A DNA stretch of 64,000 nucleotides from Apium graveolens (lineage: Eukaryota; Streptophyta; Magnoliopsida; Apiales; Apiaceae), in NCBI RefSeq assembly GCF_009905375.1, contig NC_133650.1, positions 145,832,476-145,896,475 on the forward strand, given 5' to 3'. Position 1 is the first letter of the stretch. Every line of letters begins with the position of its first letter. A model generated the notes under the pieces. The model made no database searches and was not told where the DNA came from. It was given only the letters and a program-made list of their open reading frames with translations. This document shows, in pieces, positions 11,027 to 23,333 of this stretch. The position numbers and the translations under genes were made by a program.

Positions 11027-11626
11027 CATGAACAACAACTTTGTTTCATAAGAGTAGTCAACCACCATCACTAAGGTATATCTTTTCTTTGATGTGATGT
11101 TGTCTTTGACTCCTCTTTCTGACATGCCTCATATTTATCATCTTCTGAATTTCAGATGAGGTAGTCCTCTCACTAACCACTTTCTACAAAAGAGTTCCTA
11201 ATGTTTATGGTCAAGGGTGAGAGCTTCCAATGTCATAGCTAAACTTTTATCAAATGAAGCTTTACGGTAGAAACCATTGAATTCACCTTTCTTTGAGATT
11301 TTAGTCTAGCCACGAGCATATCATTCCCTTACTCTAAGAAGAGCAAGCTTCTCAACCTTCCTGCTTCAGATGAGAGACTAATCTTTCGTTGAAATGACAT
11401 TTTGTCCGTTGATGCATAACCGTCTGATTAGAGGTTTTGTGCCTTGATTCTTCAGCAAGAAAGATGCTTCAACTGTTATCAGTGACTCCAATGATTAGTT
11501 GTTATCAGTGATATCAATTGTTGAATACATGATGACATCCCTTTTTCTGTATAGCTTCTCCCGTAATGAAAACCTTTGATGTCATCTCCAGAGATTATTG
11601 ACGGAATAGCTTTTGTTAATCACTAT
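11027..11626 (-). pseudogene. Copia pol remnant: GAG-pre-integrase and start of integrase
   Basis: Right piece of the Copia fossil interrupted by element A. On the minus strand KRYTLVMVVDYS near 11085-11050 matches the start of the Copia integrase core (KRYVLVIVDDYS, first catalytic Asp). Upstream, in another frame near 11205-11170, WLVRGLPHLKF matches the GAG-pre-integrase motif LVRGLPNLKF. The rest is too worn to place. Homology ends sharply near 11,626 where a B-type chromovirus sequence begins; that junction has no LTR end. Confidence 0.75.
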
Positions 11627-11753
11627 TCAGAGTCTTGTTGAGATATCCCAGGGTCGAGGAGTCGACTTGGGAATTAGAGAGCCACCTGCGAGAAAGGTAC
11701 CCCCATCTATTTGTGAGTTGATTCCGGGATAGAATCCTTTTAAGGGGGGAGAC
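11627..11753 (+). pseudogene. 3' end of a B-type internal region (chromodomain end and PPT)
   Basis: About 127 bp nearly identical to 32942-33070: the codons for [20 protein letters not shown], the stop and the PPT aaggggggagac. It precedes an LTR that is itself followed by a PBS, so the LTR at 11754 has internal sequence on both sides. This is the mark of a tandem LTR-internal-LTR-internal-LTR array formed by unequal recombination, later cut at 11,626. Confidence 0.8.
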
Positions 11754-13946
11754 TGTAAGAACCCTGATTTTTGTAATATTTTAAAACTTCTGTGAATAGT
11801 AACTTGAGCTGATTAAGTAATACGTATAGGGATCATCATAAAATGAATAGTGGAATTTTGAGAATCCGAGATCATATTCTTGTTTATCGAGGAAAATAAG
11901 TGAATGTAAAAGCCGACGGAATTCGAAGATTCACGATTATACTACGTGTTTTTGTATCCGTAAAGAATGGCGTAGAACCGGGAATACTACGTGAAATAAA
12001 TAATATATCAAGGTGTTTCTATGATCAAGAGAAGGAATGGAATTGGTTATAGGATTATAAGCGATAAAAGAAATCGCTACGAAACAAGTCGTTATACGTG
12101 GAAACTATTAGAATGGAACGACGATTGCGTTTACGATAAATAAACGAATGAGAAATTAAATCCCATGCAAGTTGGCCATGCAAAACCAACTCCTAACTAG
12201 TAGTTAGTAGTGTAACTAGATGATTAGAAGCTAACTAGAATAGTTAGTGGAATAGTGTTGAATAGTGATGGGAGACAAACAAGTACACAAGCCATACTTC
12301 TCCCTTTTCTCACTTCACCACACAATCAAACCAACCCATACCTTTGCCAAATTATTGTCAAATCTGCTGCATACATCCCATATATTCATTATACACTCCC
12401 ACACTTTAGCCACAAAAGAAAACAACCCCTTTCCCTCACTTAAAGCTCTCCCATTTTTCATTCCAGCAGTTCGGATTTTCTGAGCAAGGGAGAAAGAAAA
12501 ATTCATAACTCAAAATATACTCATTCAAATATCATGAAATTTTTACCATAGCTTCTCTATATCATGGGTAAGTTTCTTACCAAATTATTTTGTTTCAATT
12601 TTATAAAAATGTTTGAATGAGGTGCTGAAAAGTAACTCCGAAATTCTAACTTGTTTCTTGGTTTTGTTTCTTAAGGATCTAGCCCTTCTAAGTGTTTTCT
12701 AAGCAAACCAAGACTCAATAATCCTAGCACTAACCTTCCTAGTGTCCAAGAAGGTATAACTTTCAACCCTTTAAGGTTTTATTGTTGGATTTAAGAGTTA
12801 TGTTTGTTGTAGCATTAAGATCCAAAGGATTGTGTTTGTTTGAGTTTGTATTGATTATGGTCTTGCTAAAGGCTTGAGATGTTGAGTTGTAATTCATATA
12901 TGTGGTAATAGATAGATCATATAAGGTGTATGTGGGTGTATCTTGAGAAGTACTTGTGTTTATGATGGTTATACGTAGTGATTGTGTTAAGATCAAGTAG
13001 TAGAAATTGAGTTTGGGCATTCTTGCACTTGATCTGTTTTCTGCAGGACATTCTGCTATGAAAATAGTTAAAATTTGAAAACCACTGGCCATGAATAGAT
13101 AGATATTGTTTTTTAGTTTCTATACATGTGTAGATCATCATGAGAAGATTTACGGTTAAGGAGTTATGGTCGTTTTAGTGTAAAACATTTCTGCGATTAG
13201 CCAACTGCACTTATGTCCACTTGCATGGTGATTTTTAAGGACTTAAAATAATTTTGAGATTCTGGAAAAATTATGAAAAATGGATATGACGGTAGAGAAG
13301 ACTGTCCAAAAAAATTTTTGAGAAAATATTAATTTTTCGATTTTATAAAAATATTTTGGTAAAGCGAGCGCAAGCGAGAAACGCATAAAAACCTAATTTT
13401 GACGCGCGTTTTCTCACGTTCGAGCTTAAAACTCGAAATGGACTTTCTAAAGCGAACGACCGATTTCAAAACTCGACCATGTTATAAAGTGAGAATATAA
13501 GTGTTGAGAATGTGACGATCGGAGATTCGTTATACTTGAGTAGTTGCGAAAGTTGCTTAATAAAAGGGAGACGTTAATCGCGTACTAACTTAGACCGTTG
13601 GTTCTTGTTTATAGATCGCCAACCAAACACCAGAGACCATACCACTTCTTTTACTCGAGGCAAGTTTTCGAAACCCTATCTCATACTATCCATGCTATAT
13701 ATATACTGTTGTGATATTGATGCCATGATTTACAGTTCAAATATATATGCTTGTCTATGATATTAATGCATACGAATTATGCGATTGTTACGAAAACAAA
13801 TTTCGTTTTACACGAGTATGAGAAATTGAAACATATTTCAAATATAATATAGGATAATGGGAGTCGGAGATATTTTAATAGTGATTTAATTCCGGAGAGA
13901 GCCGCACGCGAAAGATTTCTATTTCGATAAACAAAGTACGTTCGCG

Positions 13947-13948
<2 letters not shown>

Positions 13949-13988
<40 letters not shown>
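13949..13988. repeat. (AT)n microsatellite in LTR B
   Basis: About twenty AT units; also present in the 3' LTR at 35090-35130, so it came with the element. Confidence 0.95.
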
Positions 13989-13990
<2 letters not shown>

Positions 13991-14937
13991 AGCGAACGAT
14001 TGAGATTTTGACTTAAACTTCGAGAAATATTGGTTTATTCATTTAAGGGACACTCTTACTTGATTGATTATTTTATAAAGCGATACTTAAGGGATTATTA
14101 AATATCCTAAAAGTATTTAAAAATATACTGAATAGTTTATAAATCATTTCACGTTATTTAATAAAGATTTAACTATTCAAAGAACAATTATAGGATACCA
14201 AACCCTGTTTTGATTATTTGATTAAGGTGTCTCCATTCGTTGGACCTCATTCAGAAATATTTTGTATTAAAGATTTACTAATTCGTTGAACCTTAATTAG
14301 AAATACTTTGTACTTAAGATTTTATCAATTCATTGAACCACATTCAGAGATATTTTATATATAAGGTTTTTATCAATTCATTGACCCTTATACAGAGATG
14401 TTTTATTTACAAGATTTTATCAATTCATTGAATCCCTCTTAAATTATTATGAGACCTTAGATATTTAATATCTTCGGACTTCTAAAAACTTATTTAAAAA
14501 TAGACATAGTTCCCAAATGTACTTTCTAAATTATTCAAAACTCTTGAAAGAGATTAATCATTTGAAACGTTTCAAAACCTTAGGGAACTTAGTCTAGAAG
14601 CATAAGAGTTTTGCTTCCTCGTTCAATAAAGAACAAGTGAGTAATATACGTGTCACCCTACTACAGATAGGGATTTGAAAATAATTTTAAATTCAAAACT
14701 CCGACAACTCCCAAAGATCAATTGAGTTAAAAGTGATGAATAAATCATCTTATTTACAGGTCAACTTTTAACGACCTATTCCTTCGAAAAAGGATTTTGG
14801 GCAAAAGATATAATTGTTTTGGGACTGGAATGTGGCCTGCCCGGCACGGAGTGGTATCGGGAAGTGACCAGACGCGGAGTGGCGCATTATGCAAGCGCGG
14901 AGTGGCGCATTGTACGGTTATATGGTCTATATGACCA

Positions 14938-14942
14938 TTGAC
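14938..14942. repeat. Target site duplication of G, left copy
   Basis: ttgac; an identical ttgac is at 26669-26673. Flanking LTR B sequence joins exactly when G and one copy are removed, as shown by the intact 3' LTR of B near 36075. Confidence 0.97.
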
Positions 14943-17900
14943 TGTAATATCTGGAAAATTATGTGAATATTATATGTTAAATAAATAAATATTGTGTGTT
15001 TTATAAATTTAAAGTAATTGTTGCTATGATATGAGATGTTATAACTGTTATGTATGTTTCTGTACGGGCCAGAAAATTTTTCGGTTGATTAAAATATGTT
15101 TAAATTGCAATTATAAGAACTTATCTACAATCAGGACGCGTAATTATCAGCATCTTTATTAGGATACCTGTTTTATTTGATTTTATACGTGTTTGATTGT
15201 ATTTTACGTGTTTTTGGAATTTTCGGGGAATTTAGGGATCGTTTCCGTTTTTCAAAAATCAACGGACCGGGACCCCACCGGGACGACAAACCCCACAAAA
15301 TCGATGTTTTTATTTTTATAAAAATTTTCGTATTTCAAATACCCTTTATTTTTGTATTTTTAAATTATTCGCAATTTTCGGGGAATTTTGGCATTAATTT
15401 TGTATTTTATCGTTTTTAAAAATATTCCCCGTAATTATTATTTTGGGGCCTAATTATTATAATTAGGGGATAAAAACACCCTTAATTTATTTTGGGGTAT
15501 TAAGTTATGTATATATATAAATACCAGATTTATTTTATTTTATTTTTATTTTATTTTCAGAAATTATTAAAAATAGCCCAAAAATCAGAAATTATAAAAT
15601 TGGGGATTTAGGGTTCTAGGGTTTGTTCTTGAACAAAGTCGATCGATTGATATAGCTAGAGACATCTGTTTGCTGTGATTTTAATTGCAAATCGAAGCTT
15701 GATTCAAGGCCGTTCTTTTGGCACAAACATCTCGAACTAAGGTTCAGTATTTTATAAAAACGATGTTCTTCGTTTTTAATTGAATTGGGTGTTTAATTTC
15801 TGTTAATTGTCAGTTGATTTTGATGCTTGAATTAGATTCCTGGGATGATTCTGAACCTGTTCGTATATAAAAACGTATCAAATGATAATTTAATTAGGTA
15901 GTACGAATTCGATTTGAGAAATCGAATTTTGATTGAATTTTCTGTTCTTATTGATTAGGTGTTGATGATTATGAATACACGAATGAATTCCTGGGATTAC
16001 CAGCTTTATTTCCGTATATAGAAGGTTAGATTTCGTTTAGAATTGTGTGGTTTCGACTTTTCCGATGAACTCGCCGGATAAAGCTCGATTCTCGCCGGAA
16101 TCGGAGCTCTGTTCGTTGTTTGTGATTGTTTGGGGCATTTTATGTTCGCCTGGAGAGTGGGGGATTGTTTTGGGGTGAAAATACGGGTAAAACCGTATCG
16201 ATTGTGTTGAATTTGGGGGCTGCCGGACCTGGTTTCCGGTGACCGGAATCGGCGCCGTATTCTGGGTTTTTTCCAGAATCCGGTGACCGTGTTCTTGGTC
16301 CACCGGTCACCGGCCCTTTCCCCTGCCGCCTTTGATCCATTTTCCGGCCATTTCCTTTTCTGATTTATGTTTCTGGTTTTCTGTTTTTAAATTTAAATCA
16401 AAATTCATTTCTAAAATTCTAAAAATCAAATATTTTAACTACAAAAATTCATTTAATAATTATTTAAAATTCTAAAAATTATTTTCTTTAATTATTTTCA
16501 AAAATACCATTTGATTTAATTATTTATAATTCATTTTGGTTAATTGTTTATAAATTTAATTAATTGATTAAAAATAAATTAATCAATTAATTTTATTTAT
16601 AAATAGTTAAATAAATGTAAATTATTTATAATTAACTCAAATAATTCCTAAAAATTATTTTTAAATTTTAAAAATTATATTTTGGGTATTTAAAAATCAA
16701 TTAATATTATTATTAATTGATTTAAATCTATTTATTTCTTATTTTATTCATAACAATTAAACCGTTCGTCCGTTTAATACGAAACGAACGCGTACAGACT
16801 CAGAAAAATATTGCGCTTCCAATAAAAATACTTTTGAGACCTAATTTCTTTTATATTACAATGTCATTTGATTTGTGTATCAGTTTAAGTCGGTATTTGA
16901 TCGGTAAATGCTAATATTGACCTAATTTTCATTCTGAATGCACTGAGACGTACCTTTTAATGATCTGACTTATGTGTTACATGAAATATGTGAGTACGTG
17001 TTATACAAATACCATGATTACGTGTTACGTGATATACATGCTATCTGTTTCAGTTTTAAAATGCCATGCTAGTTATAAACGATCGGGTAGATGACAAGAC
17101 GTATAGTTACGTCGATTGAGTTTAGTTCTGTCAATTAAGATAGTCCTTTTGTTTATAGAATCGAGTAGCAAGGAGCGCAGTCAAGGGTTAAACGGAGATA
17201 GTAGCCAGCAGTTAGAAACAGAGTTAAAGTAAGAGGTTATTGAGCATACCAGGCAAGTACCCTAACTTCACTTATTGTTCCAATGACGTTTATTTTGAAT
17301 CTTATTATGCAAATATTTATATGTTCACATACCATTCAAGTGTTATTGACTCTAAATTTATCCTTTTAATTTCTCTACTATTCTAAGTTCAGAATAGTTA
17401 AATATTTTTACATTTCGCTATAACTTACTCTATACAGTGAAGCTTTAAATTGAGACTAGCGAATAACTAATTGTTCTGGTTATTTCGCCATTGGTTGTTG
17501 AGAAAACTCCGGACCATGAGAAATGGGGAGTTATGTGGTTAAGGATGTCATTTGATTCGACTCCTTTGATGGAAAATGGTTTTATGGGTTGGATGGTTGC
17601 GTAAGAGGCCGTGGCGGCGGTCCAGTGTGAGCTATGTGTTATACAGGATATAACACCTTGCTAGGCCAATATGTGCCTTGGGTACCTTTTGTTTAGTTGG
17701 ATATGCTTCGGCATACCGGTGTTGCTCCGCGGCTGATCACCGGCGGCAACACACCGTCGTTCGAGGATTCCAATCCCAAAACATAATATATTGCAAATGT
17801 TGTTTATTATCAAATTTATATCAGTTTTGATACTGTTCAGTTATTGTAGTTGGTTTTGTTCATCAGATATACTGTTGTTATTCCAAATTATAAGCTATTT

Positions 17901-18278
17901 ACTACTTGCTGAGCATTTCTTTCGCTCATACTTGTTTCTTATCTTGATTCTTTCAGCTAGGCCAGGGCAAGCTTAAGTTCCAGGTCTGACCAGAGGTTAT
18001 GTGTTTGTAAATAGTTGGTGTGTTTCCAGGTAGACAGTTTGGGATACTTAATTAGTCTAGAGGTTTGTAATAAAATTTGAATAAGTTGTAAAACTAATTA
18101 GACTATGGTTTGTAATAACACTTGATTTGTGGTAGTGCCTGTTCCATACTATAACCTGTGATTGATCCAGTGCAGGTAAAGGGGTCGTATTTATTTTATT
18201 ATTCCGCTGTGATTATTTTATTTTAGTTTATTGGCGAGTGACCCCCAAATCTAGACCCCGGGTTTGGAGGGCGTCACA
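14943..18278 (+). repeat. 5' LTR of G
   Basis: Begins TGTAATATCTGG, ends GGAGGGCGTCACA. TATA box at 15512. A conserved block around 17599-17630 (gtaagaggc...ggtccag) and a cttgctgag...tttcag block at 17905-17956 are shared with the LTRs of the other chromovirus families here. Open frames inside it in either direction have no known motif. Confidence 0.96.
15512..15523 (+). promoter_or_regulatory. TATA box of LTR G (5' copy)
   Basis: TATATATAAATA followed by the telo-box-like pair ttagggttctagggttt about 95 bp downstream. The best core promoter candidate in the LTR, so the transcript would start near 15545. The second copy is at 23903-23914. Motif-based inference. Confidence 0.55.
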
Positions 18279-18281
18279 GGT

Positions 18282-18296
18282 TGGTATCAGAGCTAC
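18282..18296 (+). other. Primer binding site of G (initiator tRNA-Met)
   Basis: TGGTATCAGAGCTAC four bases after the 5' LTR. TGGTATCAGAGC is complementary to the 3' end of plant initiator tRNA-Met. Confidence 0.93.
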
Positions 18297-18740
18297 AGGT
18301 TATGGTCACTGAAACAGGCGTAGGATTGTCATAGATGAGTCATAGGAAGATCACATAAGATAGGCGCGTGTAATTTAGCTTTTATAGGATTAAATTTAGG
18401 ATGTTGGGCTGGGTTATAGTTAAGTTGTTTAGGTTTCCTGTTTTGTGTTTAGCCTCAGGCCTTGTGTCATTGCCCTGTTATTTTGTTGGTTTAGTTGAGA
18501 TTTTAAGTAAGGATTTATAAGGTTTGGATAATTCGGAGTAAATTTTCTTTATGTTATTATTCTCGAGATAATAAGCAGGATTATGTGATAATCATGTCGC
18601 TTGTGTTAATATGGTAGCAAGTTTATGATATTTTGGAGAAGAGATAGTGTTTGCGAACTTTAATATGTTAAAGAATTGCTACATATTTGACACAATGCTT
18701 GACAGATTATTATATATGTTGCTTGTTTCTTACCAGAATA
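18297..18740 (+). other. Leader between PBS and gag of G
   Basis: About 440 bp with no supported ORF. An upstream ATG at 18687 is in frame with gag and would add 18 residues, but the ATG at 18741 fits the usual MAPKK-type start better. Confidence 0.6.
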
Positions 18741-21700
18741 ATGGCTCCAAAGAAAAGGAATAATTCAGGAGAGGATCATACCGAGAGTCGTACAGATCCA
18801 GCGATTATCCAGATGTTGGGACTGATGCAGCAGCAGATGTTACATCTTACGCAGCAGCAACAACAGCAACAACATCAACAACAGCAGCAAGCAGCAGCAC
18901 CACCAGCAGTGACTTTTAAGCAGTTTCAAGCAGTGAAGCCACCTGAGTTCAAGGGAAGTGTTGATCCTGTGGAAGCCAATGCATGGCTCAAGGAAATGGA
19001 AAAGGCTTTTGAATTGGTCGGAGCAGGAGCTGAGCAGAAGACCAAGTTTGCAAGTTACTTTTTGAAGGGCGAGGCGAACTATTGGTGGGAATCCACGCGA
19101 GCATTGGAAGGAGGTGAGTTTATAACTTGGGAGAGATTCACAGAGTTGTTCCTGGAGAAGTATTTCCCGAGGTATATGAAGAATCAAATGGAGATTAAGT
19201 TCTTGAACCTGACCCAGGGTGATCTTACTGTGGCTGAGTACGAGGCTAAGTTTACTGAGTTAGCAAGGTTCGTGCCAGACCAGGTTGATACAGATGAAAA
19301 GAAAGCCAGAAGATTTGAACAGGGATTGAAGTTTTGGATTCAGAACAGAGTGGCCATGTTTGAGTTGACTTCATATGTGGCAATGGTTCAGAAGGCAATG
19401 GTGATTGAGAGTAGGAGTGATATGTCTCAGAAAGGAAATGATGGGAAGAAAAGGAAAATGGAAACCTCAGAGGGAGGTCAGCAGTCAAGTAATTTTCAGG
19501 GCCGTTTCAACAAAAGGCCAGGATTTCAGGGTAATAGGAATGTGGGATTCAAGAGACCACAATCAGGAAATGGAGGACAAGGCAATCGTTTTCAGAATTC
19601 AAATCAGCAGAGACCCAATCGTCCACCTGTGTCAGAGTGCAAATTTTGTGGTAGAAGGCATTTTGGGATTTGTAAGGCTAATGTGTTGTGTTATAAGTGC
19701 AATCAGAAGGGACACTATGCTAATGAGTGTCGAAGTCAGACTACAGCTCAGAGATCAGGGACAGTATGCTTTAAATGTGGAAAGATGGGGCATATTTCCA
19801 GGGACTGCCAGACAATTGAACCAACTGCTAATGTGCCAAGGATTGAAGGACCACCAACAAAGGACCAGCCAAAGGCTAGGACATTCAATATGACTATGAA
19901 GGATGCTGTTCAGAGTTCAGACGTGGTGGCAGGTACGCTTCCAGTCAACTCCATAGATGCTAAAGTTTTATTTGATTCTGGAGCTACAAGATCATTTATT
20001 TCTCAAAGTTTTGTCGATAAACTGCATTGTGAAGTTAAGTTGTTAGAACAAGCATTAATGATAGAGTTAGCTAATAAGGATCAAGTTTCCGTCGACCGAG
20101 TGTGCCCGAAGTGCGATATTAAGATAGGAGGACATCATTTCTATGCCGACTTAATACCTTTTAAGTTGGGAGAATTTGATGTTATTTTAGGAATGGATTG
20201 GTTGTCAGAAAATAACGCCCAGATTGATTGTAAGAATAGGAAAGTGAGACTTCAGACCTTGGATAATAAGAAGAAGGTGATATTCCGAGGAAATAAGCAA
20301 GATAAGAAGTTCTTAACGATTGCTCAAGTAAAGAAGTTATTGCGTCAGAATTGTGAAGCATATTTGGCCCATGTGGTAGACACCAGTAAAGAAGTTCCAG
20401 CACTAGAAGCGATTCCAGTTGTCAATGAATTTTCAGATGTTTTCCCAGATGATCTACCAGGATTACCTCCCGACAGAGAAATTGAATTTGCAATTGATCT
20501 AGCACCCGGAACAGAACCAGTTTCTAAAGCCCCGTACCGGATGGCACCAGTGGAAATGAAAGAATTGGCATCTCAGCTGCAAGATCTCTTGGAGAAAGGA
20601 GTTATAAGATCCAGTGTATCCCCATGGGGCGCACCAGTACTGTTTGTCAAAAAGAAGGACGGGAGTATGCGACTGTGTATCGACTATCGAGAACTGAATA
20701 AGCTAACCATTAAGAACAAGTATCCGTTACCAAGGATCGATGATTTGTTTGACCAATTGGGAGGCGCTGTATGGTTTTCTAAGATTGATTTAAGATCCGG
20801 ATATCATCAACTAAAGATCAAGCCTGAAGACATTCCGAAGACCGCATTTAGAACCAGATATGGGCATTATGAGTTTCTAGTAATGGCATTTGGATTAACT
20901 AACGCACCAGCAGCTTTCATGGATCTGATGAATCGAGTATTTAAAAAGTATTTGGATAAATTCGTGATCGTATTTATAGACGACATCTTGATCTATTCCA
21001 AAACAGAAGAGGAGCATGTAGAACATTTGAGGATAGTTCTGGAGATACTGCGACAGGAGAAGTTATACGCAAAGTTTTCCAAGTGTGAATTTTGGTTAAA
21101 AGAAGTACGATTTCTTGGGCACGTGATTAGCAATAAAGGAGTGGAAGTGGATCCAGCAAAGATTGAAGCCGTAATCAACTGGGAGAGGCCAAAAACACCA
21201 ACGGAAGTAAGAAGTTTCATGGGATTGGCAGGTTACTACAGAAGATTTGTGCAAGATTTTGCAAAGATAGCTACGCCATTGACAAAGCTCACCAGGAAGA
21301 ACCAGAAATTTGAATGGGATGAGAAGTGCGAAGAAAGTTTCCAGGAATTAAAGAATAGATTAGTATCTTCTCCAGTGCTAGTCTTGCCAGATGATCAAGG
21401 AAATTTTGTGATTTATAGTGATGCGTCGTACAAAGGATTGGGATGTGTTTTGATGCAGCATGACAAGGTGATAGCCTACGCTTCAAGACAGTTGAAACCA
21501 CATGAAGAAAAGTATCCAACGCATGATCTGGAATTGGCAGCTATAGTATTTGCATTGAAGATTTGGAGGCATTATCTTTATGGGGAAAAGTGCGAGATCT
21601 ACACGGACCACAAGAGTTTGAAGTATATCTTTACCCAGAAGGAATTGAACATGAGGCAGAGGAGATGGCTAGAACTAATCAAGGATTACGACTGTACTAT

Positions 21701-22733
21701 TAACTATCATCCAGGCAAAGCAAATGTGGTGGCCGACGCTTTGAGCAGAAAAGAAAGGTTAAACATGATAACTTCATCTGAGGAATTAATCAGGGAATTT
21801 GAGAAGCTGGAAATAGAGGTTAATATTCCAAGTATGTCTACAGAGGTATTGTGTGCAATGTCTTTTCAACCAGAATTATTAGAGAAAATAAGAAGATGTC
21901 AGGAAGAAGTGATGAGCCATGAACGAGACAGTTTGACAGGAGAAGAAATAGGGAGTCAAAAGGATGATAAAGGGATATTAAGATTTTCTTCCAGAATATG
22001 GATACCCAATGTAGCCGAGCTGAAAGATGAAATTCTTCGAGATGCTCACAACTCTAGATATTCAATTCATCCCGGGAGTACGAAGATGTATAGAGACTTA
22101 AGAGAAAACTTTTGGTGGCCAAGCATGAAGAAGGAAATTGCAGAATGGGTAAGTAAGTGTTATACTTGCCAGCGAGTTAAAGCAGAACATCAAAGGCCCA
22201 GTGGATTAATACAACCATTGGACATTCCAGAATGGAAGTGGGAGCATATAGCGATGGATTTTGTAGTCGGATTACCGAGGACCAGGGCGAATCATGATGC
22301 TATTTGGATTATTATTGACAGATTGACGAAGTCAGCGCATTTTCTTCCTATCAACGAGAGATTCTCAATGGATAAATTGGTACGGTTATATCTTAAAGAA
22401 ATTGTGACAAGACACGGAGTTCCAGTATCCATAGTTTCAGACAGAGATCCTCGATTTAACTCAAGATTTTGGAGAAGTTTTCAAGATTGTCTCGGAACGA
22501 AGCTGAACATGAGTACCGCGTATCATCCGCAGACAGACGGTCAAAGTGAAAGGACGATTCAGACTATTGAAGATATGCTAAGGGTATGTGCACTAGATTT
22601 TGAAGGTAGTTGGGACGAGCATTTGCCATTAGTTGAATTCTCCTACAATAACAGTTATCATGCCAGTATTGGAATGCCGCCTTACGAAGCATTATACGGG
22701 AGAAGATGCAGATCTCCAATATGTTGGGAATAA
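18741..22733 (+). CDS. G Gag-Pol polyprotein, N-terminal open part (Gag, PR, RT, RH, IN core)
   Basis: Start chosen at 18741 (MAPKKR). Domains in order: a Gln-rich tract at about 18825-18900; Retrotrans_gag ([23 protein letters not shown]); zinc knuckles C-X2-C-X3-H-X3-C at 19638 and CCHC at 19689-19730 and 19767-19808; retropepsin DSGA with Asp at 19974; RT with first Asp at 20787 ([10 protein letters not shown]) and FIDD at 20976-20984; RNase H Asp at 21420 (YSDAS); integrase zinc finger from His 22047 to Cys-Cys at 22158 and 22167; core Asp 22257, Asp 22440, Glu 22548, a D,D-35-E arrangement. The frame then meets TAA at 22731-22733 where relatives have an acidic residue before VGE. All catalytic residues are present. 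It would yield everything except the integrase tail and chromodomain. Confidence 0.96.
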   Translation: MAPKKRNNSGEDHTESRTDPAIIQMLGLMQQQMLHLTQQQQQQQHQQQQQAAAPPAVTFKQFQAVKPPEFKGSVDPVEANAWLKEMEKAFELVGAGAEQKTKFASYFLKGEANYWWESTRALEGGEFITWERFTELFLEKYFPRYMKNQMEIKFLNLTQGDLTVAEYEAKFTELARFVPDQVDTDEKKARRFEQGLKFWIQNRVAMFELTSYVAMVQKAMVIESRSDMSQKGNDGKKRKMETSEGGQQSSNFQGRFNKRPGFQGNRNVGFKRPQSGNGGQGNRFQNSNQQRPNRPPVSECKFCGRRHFGICKANVLCYKCNQKGHYANECRSQTTAQRSGTVCFKCGKMGHISRDCQTIEPTANVPRIEGPPTKDQPKARTFNMTMKDAVQSSDVVAGTLPVNSIDAKVLFDSGATRSFISQSFVDKLHCEVKLLEQALMIELANKDQVSVDRVCPKCDIKIGGHHFYADLIPFKLGEFDVILGMDWLSENNAQIDCKNRKVRLQTLDNKKKVIFRGNKQDKKFLTIAQVKKLLRQNCEAYLAHVVDTSKEVPALEAIPVVNEFSDVFPDDLPGLPPDREIEFAIDLAPGTEPVSKAPYRMAPVEMKELASQLQDLLEKGVIRSSVSPWGAPVLFVKKKDGSMRLCIDYRELNKLTIKNKYPLPRIDDLFDQLGGAVWFSKIDLRSGYHQLKIKPEDIPKTAFRTRYGHYEFLVMAFGLTNAPAAFMDLMNRVFKKYLDKFVIVFIDDILIYSKTEEEHVEHLRIVLEILRQEKLYAKFSKCEFWLKEVRFLGHVISNKGVEVDPAKIEAVINWERPKTPTEVRSFMGLAGYYRRFVQDFAKIATPLTKLTRKNQKFEWDEKCEESFQELKNRLVSSPVLVLPDDQGNFVIYSDASYKGLGCVLMQHDKVIAYASRQLKPHEEKYPTHDLELAAIVFALKIWRHYLYGEKCEIYTDHKSLKYIFTQKELNMRQRRWLELIKDYDCTINYHPGKANVVADALSRKERLNMITSSEELIREFEKLEIEVNIPSMSTEVLCAMSFQPELLEKIRRCQEEVMSHERDSLTGEEIGSQKDDKGILRFSSRIWIPNVAELKDEILRDAHNSRYSIHPGSTKMYRDLRENFWWPSMKKEIAEWVSKCYTCQRVKAEHQRPSGLIQPLDIPEWKWEHIAMDFVVGLPRTRANHDAIWIIIDRLTKSAHFLPINERFSMDKLVRLYLKEIVTRHGVPVSIVSDRDPRFNSRFWRSFQDCLGTKLNMSTAYHPQTDGQSERTIQTIEDMLRVCALDFEGSWDEHLPLVEFSYNNSYHASIGMPPYEALYGRRCRSPICWE

Positions 22734-23294
22734 GTTGGTGAAAGAAAGATTTTGGGTCCAGAATTGATTCAACAGACGAAGGAGAAAATAGAACTCATTC
22801 GGAAAAGATTAACAGCAGCTCAAGATCGTCAACGCAAATATGCTGATCCTACCAGAAAAGATATGGAATTTGAAGTTGGTGAAGCAGTACTATTAAAGGT
22901 CTCACCTTGGAAAGGTTTATCAAGATTTGGGAAGAAAGGAAAGCTGAGTCCGCGTTATGTTGGCCCTTTTGAGATTTTGAAGCGTGTGGGAAAGGTTGCT
23001 TACGAATTAGCGTTACCCCCTCACATGCAGCATATTCACAACGTGTTCCACGTGTCAATGTTGAAGCGTTATTTGCCTGATTCGAATCATGTGATAGAAT
23101 ACGAGCCAATAGAGATCCAGCCAGATTTGTCTTTTGTAGAGCAACCAGTGCAGATTTTAGATAAGAAAGAAAGAGTGCTTAGGAATAAATCTGTATCTTT
23201 AGTGCGAGTCTTGTGGAGGAATCCCAAGGTTGAAGAGTCGACCTGGGAGTTAGAAAGCGAAATGCGATCCAAGTATCCTCATTTGTTTTCCTAG
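22734..23294 (+). pseudogene. G Pol C-terminus: integrase tail with GPF module and chromodomain
   Basis: Same reading frame as the upstream polyprotein, separated from it by one TAA. It contains the linker GPELIQQTKEK, the GPY/F-type module (SPRYVGPFEILKRVG) and a C-terminal chromodomain ending in [20 protein letters not shown]. In chromoviruses this domain is thought to direct integration to chromatin with particular histone marks. As it now has no own ATG, it would be made only by read-through. No frameshift, so the break is a single base change. Confidence 0.93.
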
Positions 23295-23320
23295 GCTGAT
23301 TTTGAGGACAGAATCCTGTT

Positions 23321-23333
23321 AAGGGGGGAAGGA
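23321..23333 (+). other. Polypurine tract of G
   Basis: aaggggggaagga directly before the 3' LTR start TGTAATATCC. Confidence 0.93.

Larger units (their letters stand above)
11754..14942 (+). repeat. 5' LTR of B, first part
   Basis: Starts TGTAAGAACC, like the LTR at 33071. It is cut at 14942 by element G and resumes at 26674. Contains about 185 bp near 12371-12551 that are missing from the 3' LTR, and an (AT)n run at 13949-13988. Near 14850-14920 three units built on gcggagtggcgcatt are tandemly arranged. Confidence 0.92.

Noticed and set aside
18840..19187. Minus-strand frame of 115 codons antisense to G gag
   Set aside because: It is the shadow of the real gag frame; its Leu-rich end is the reverse of the poly-Gln codons.
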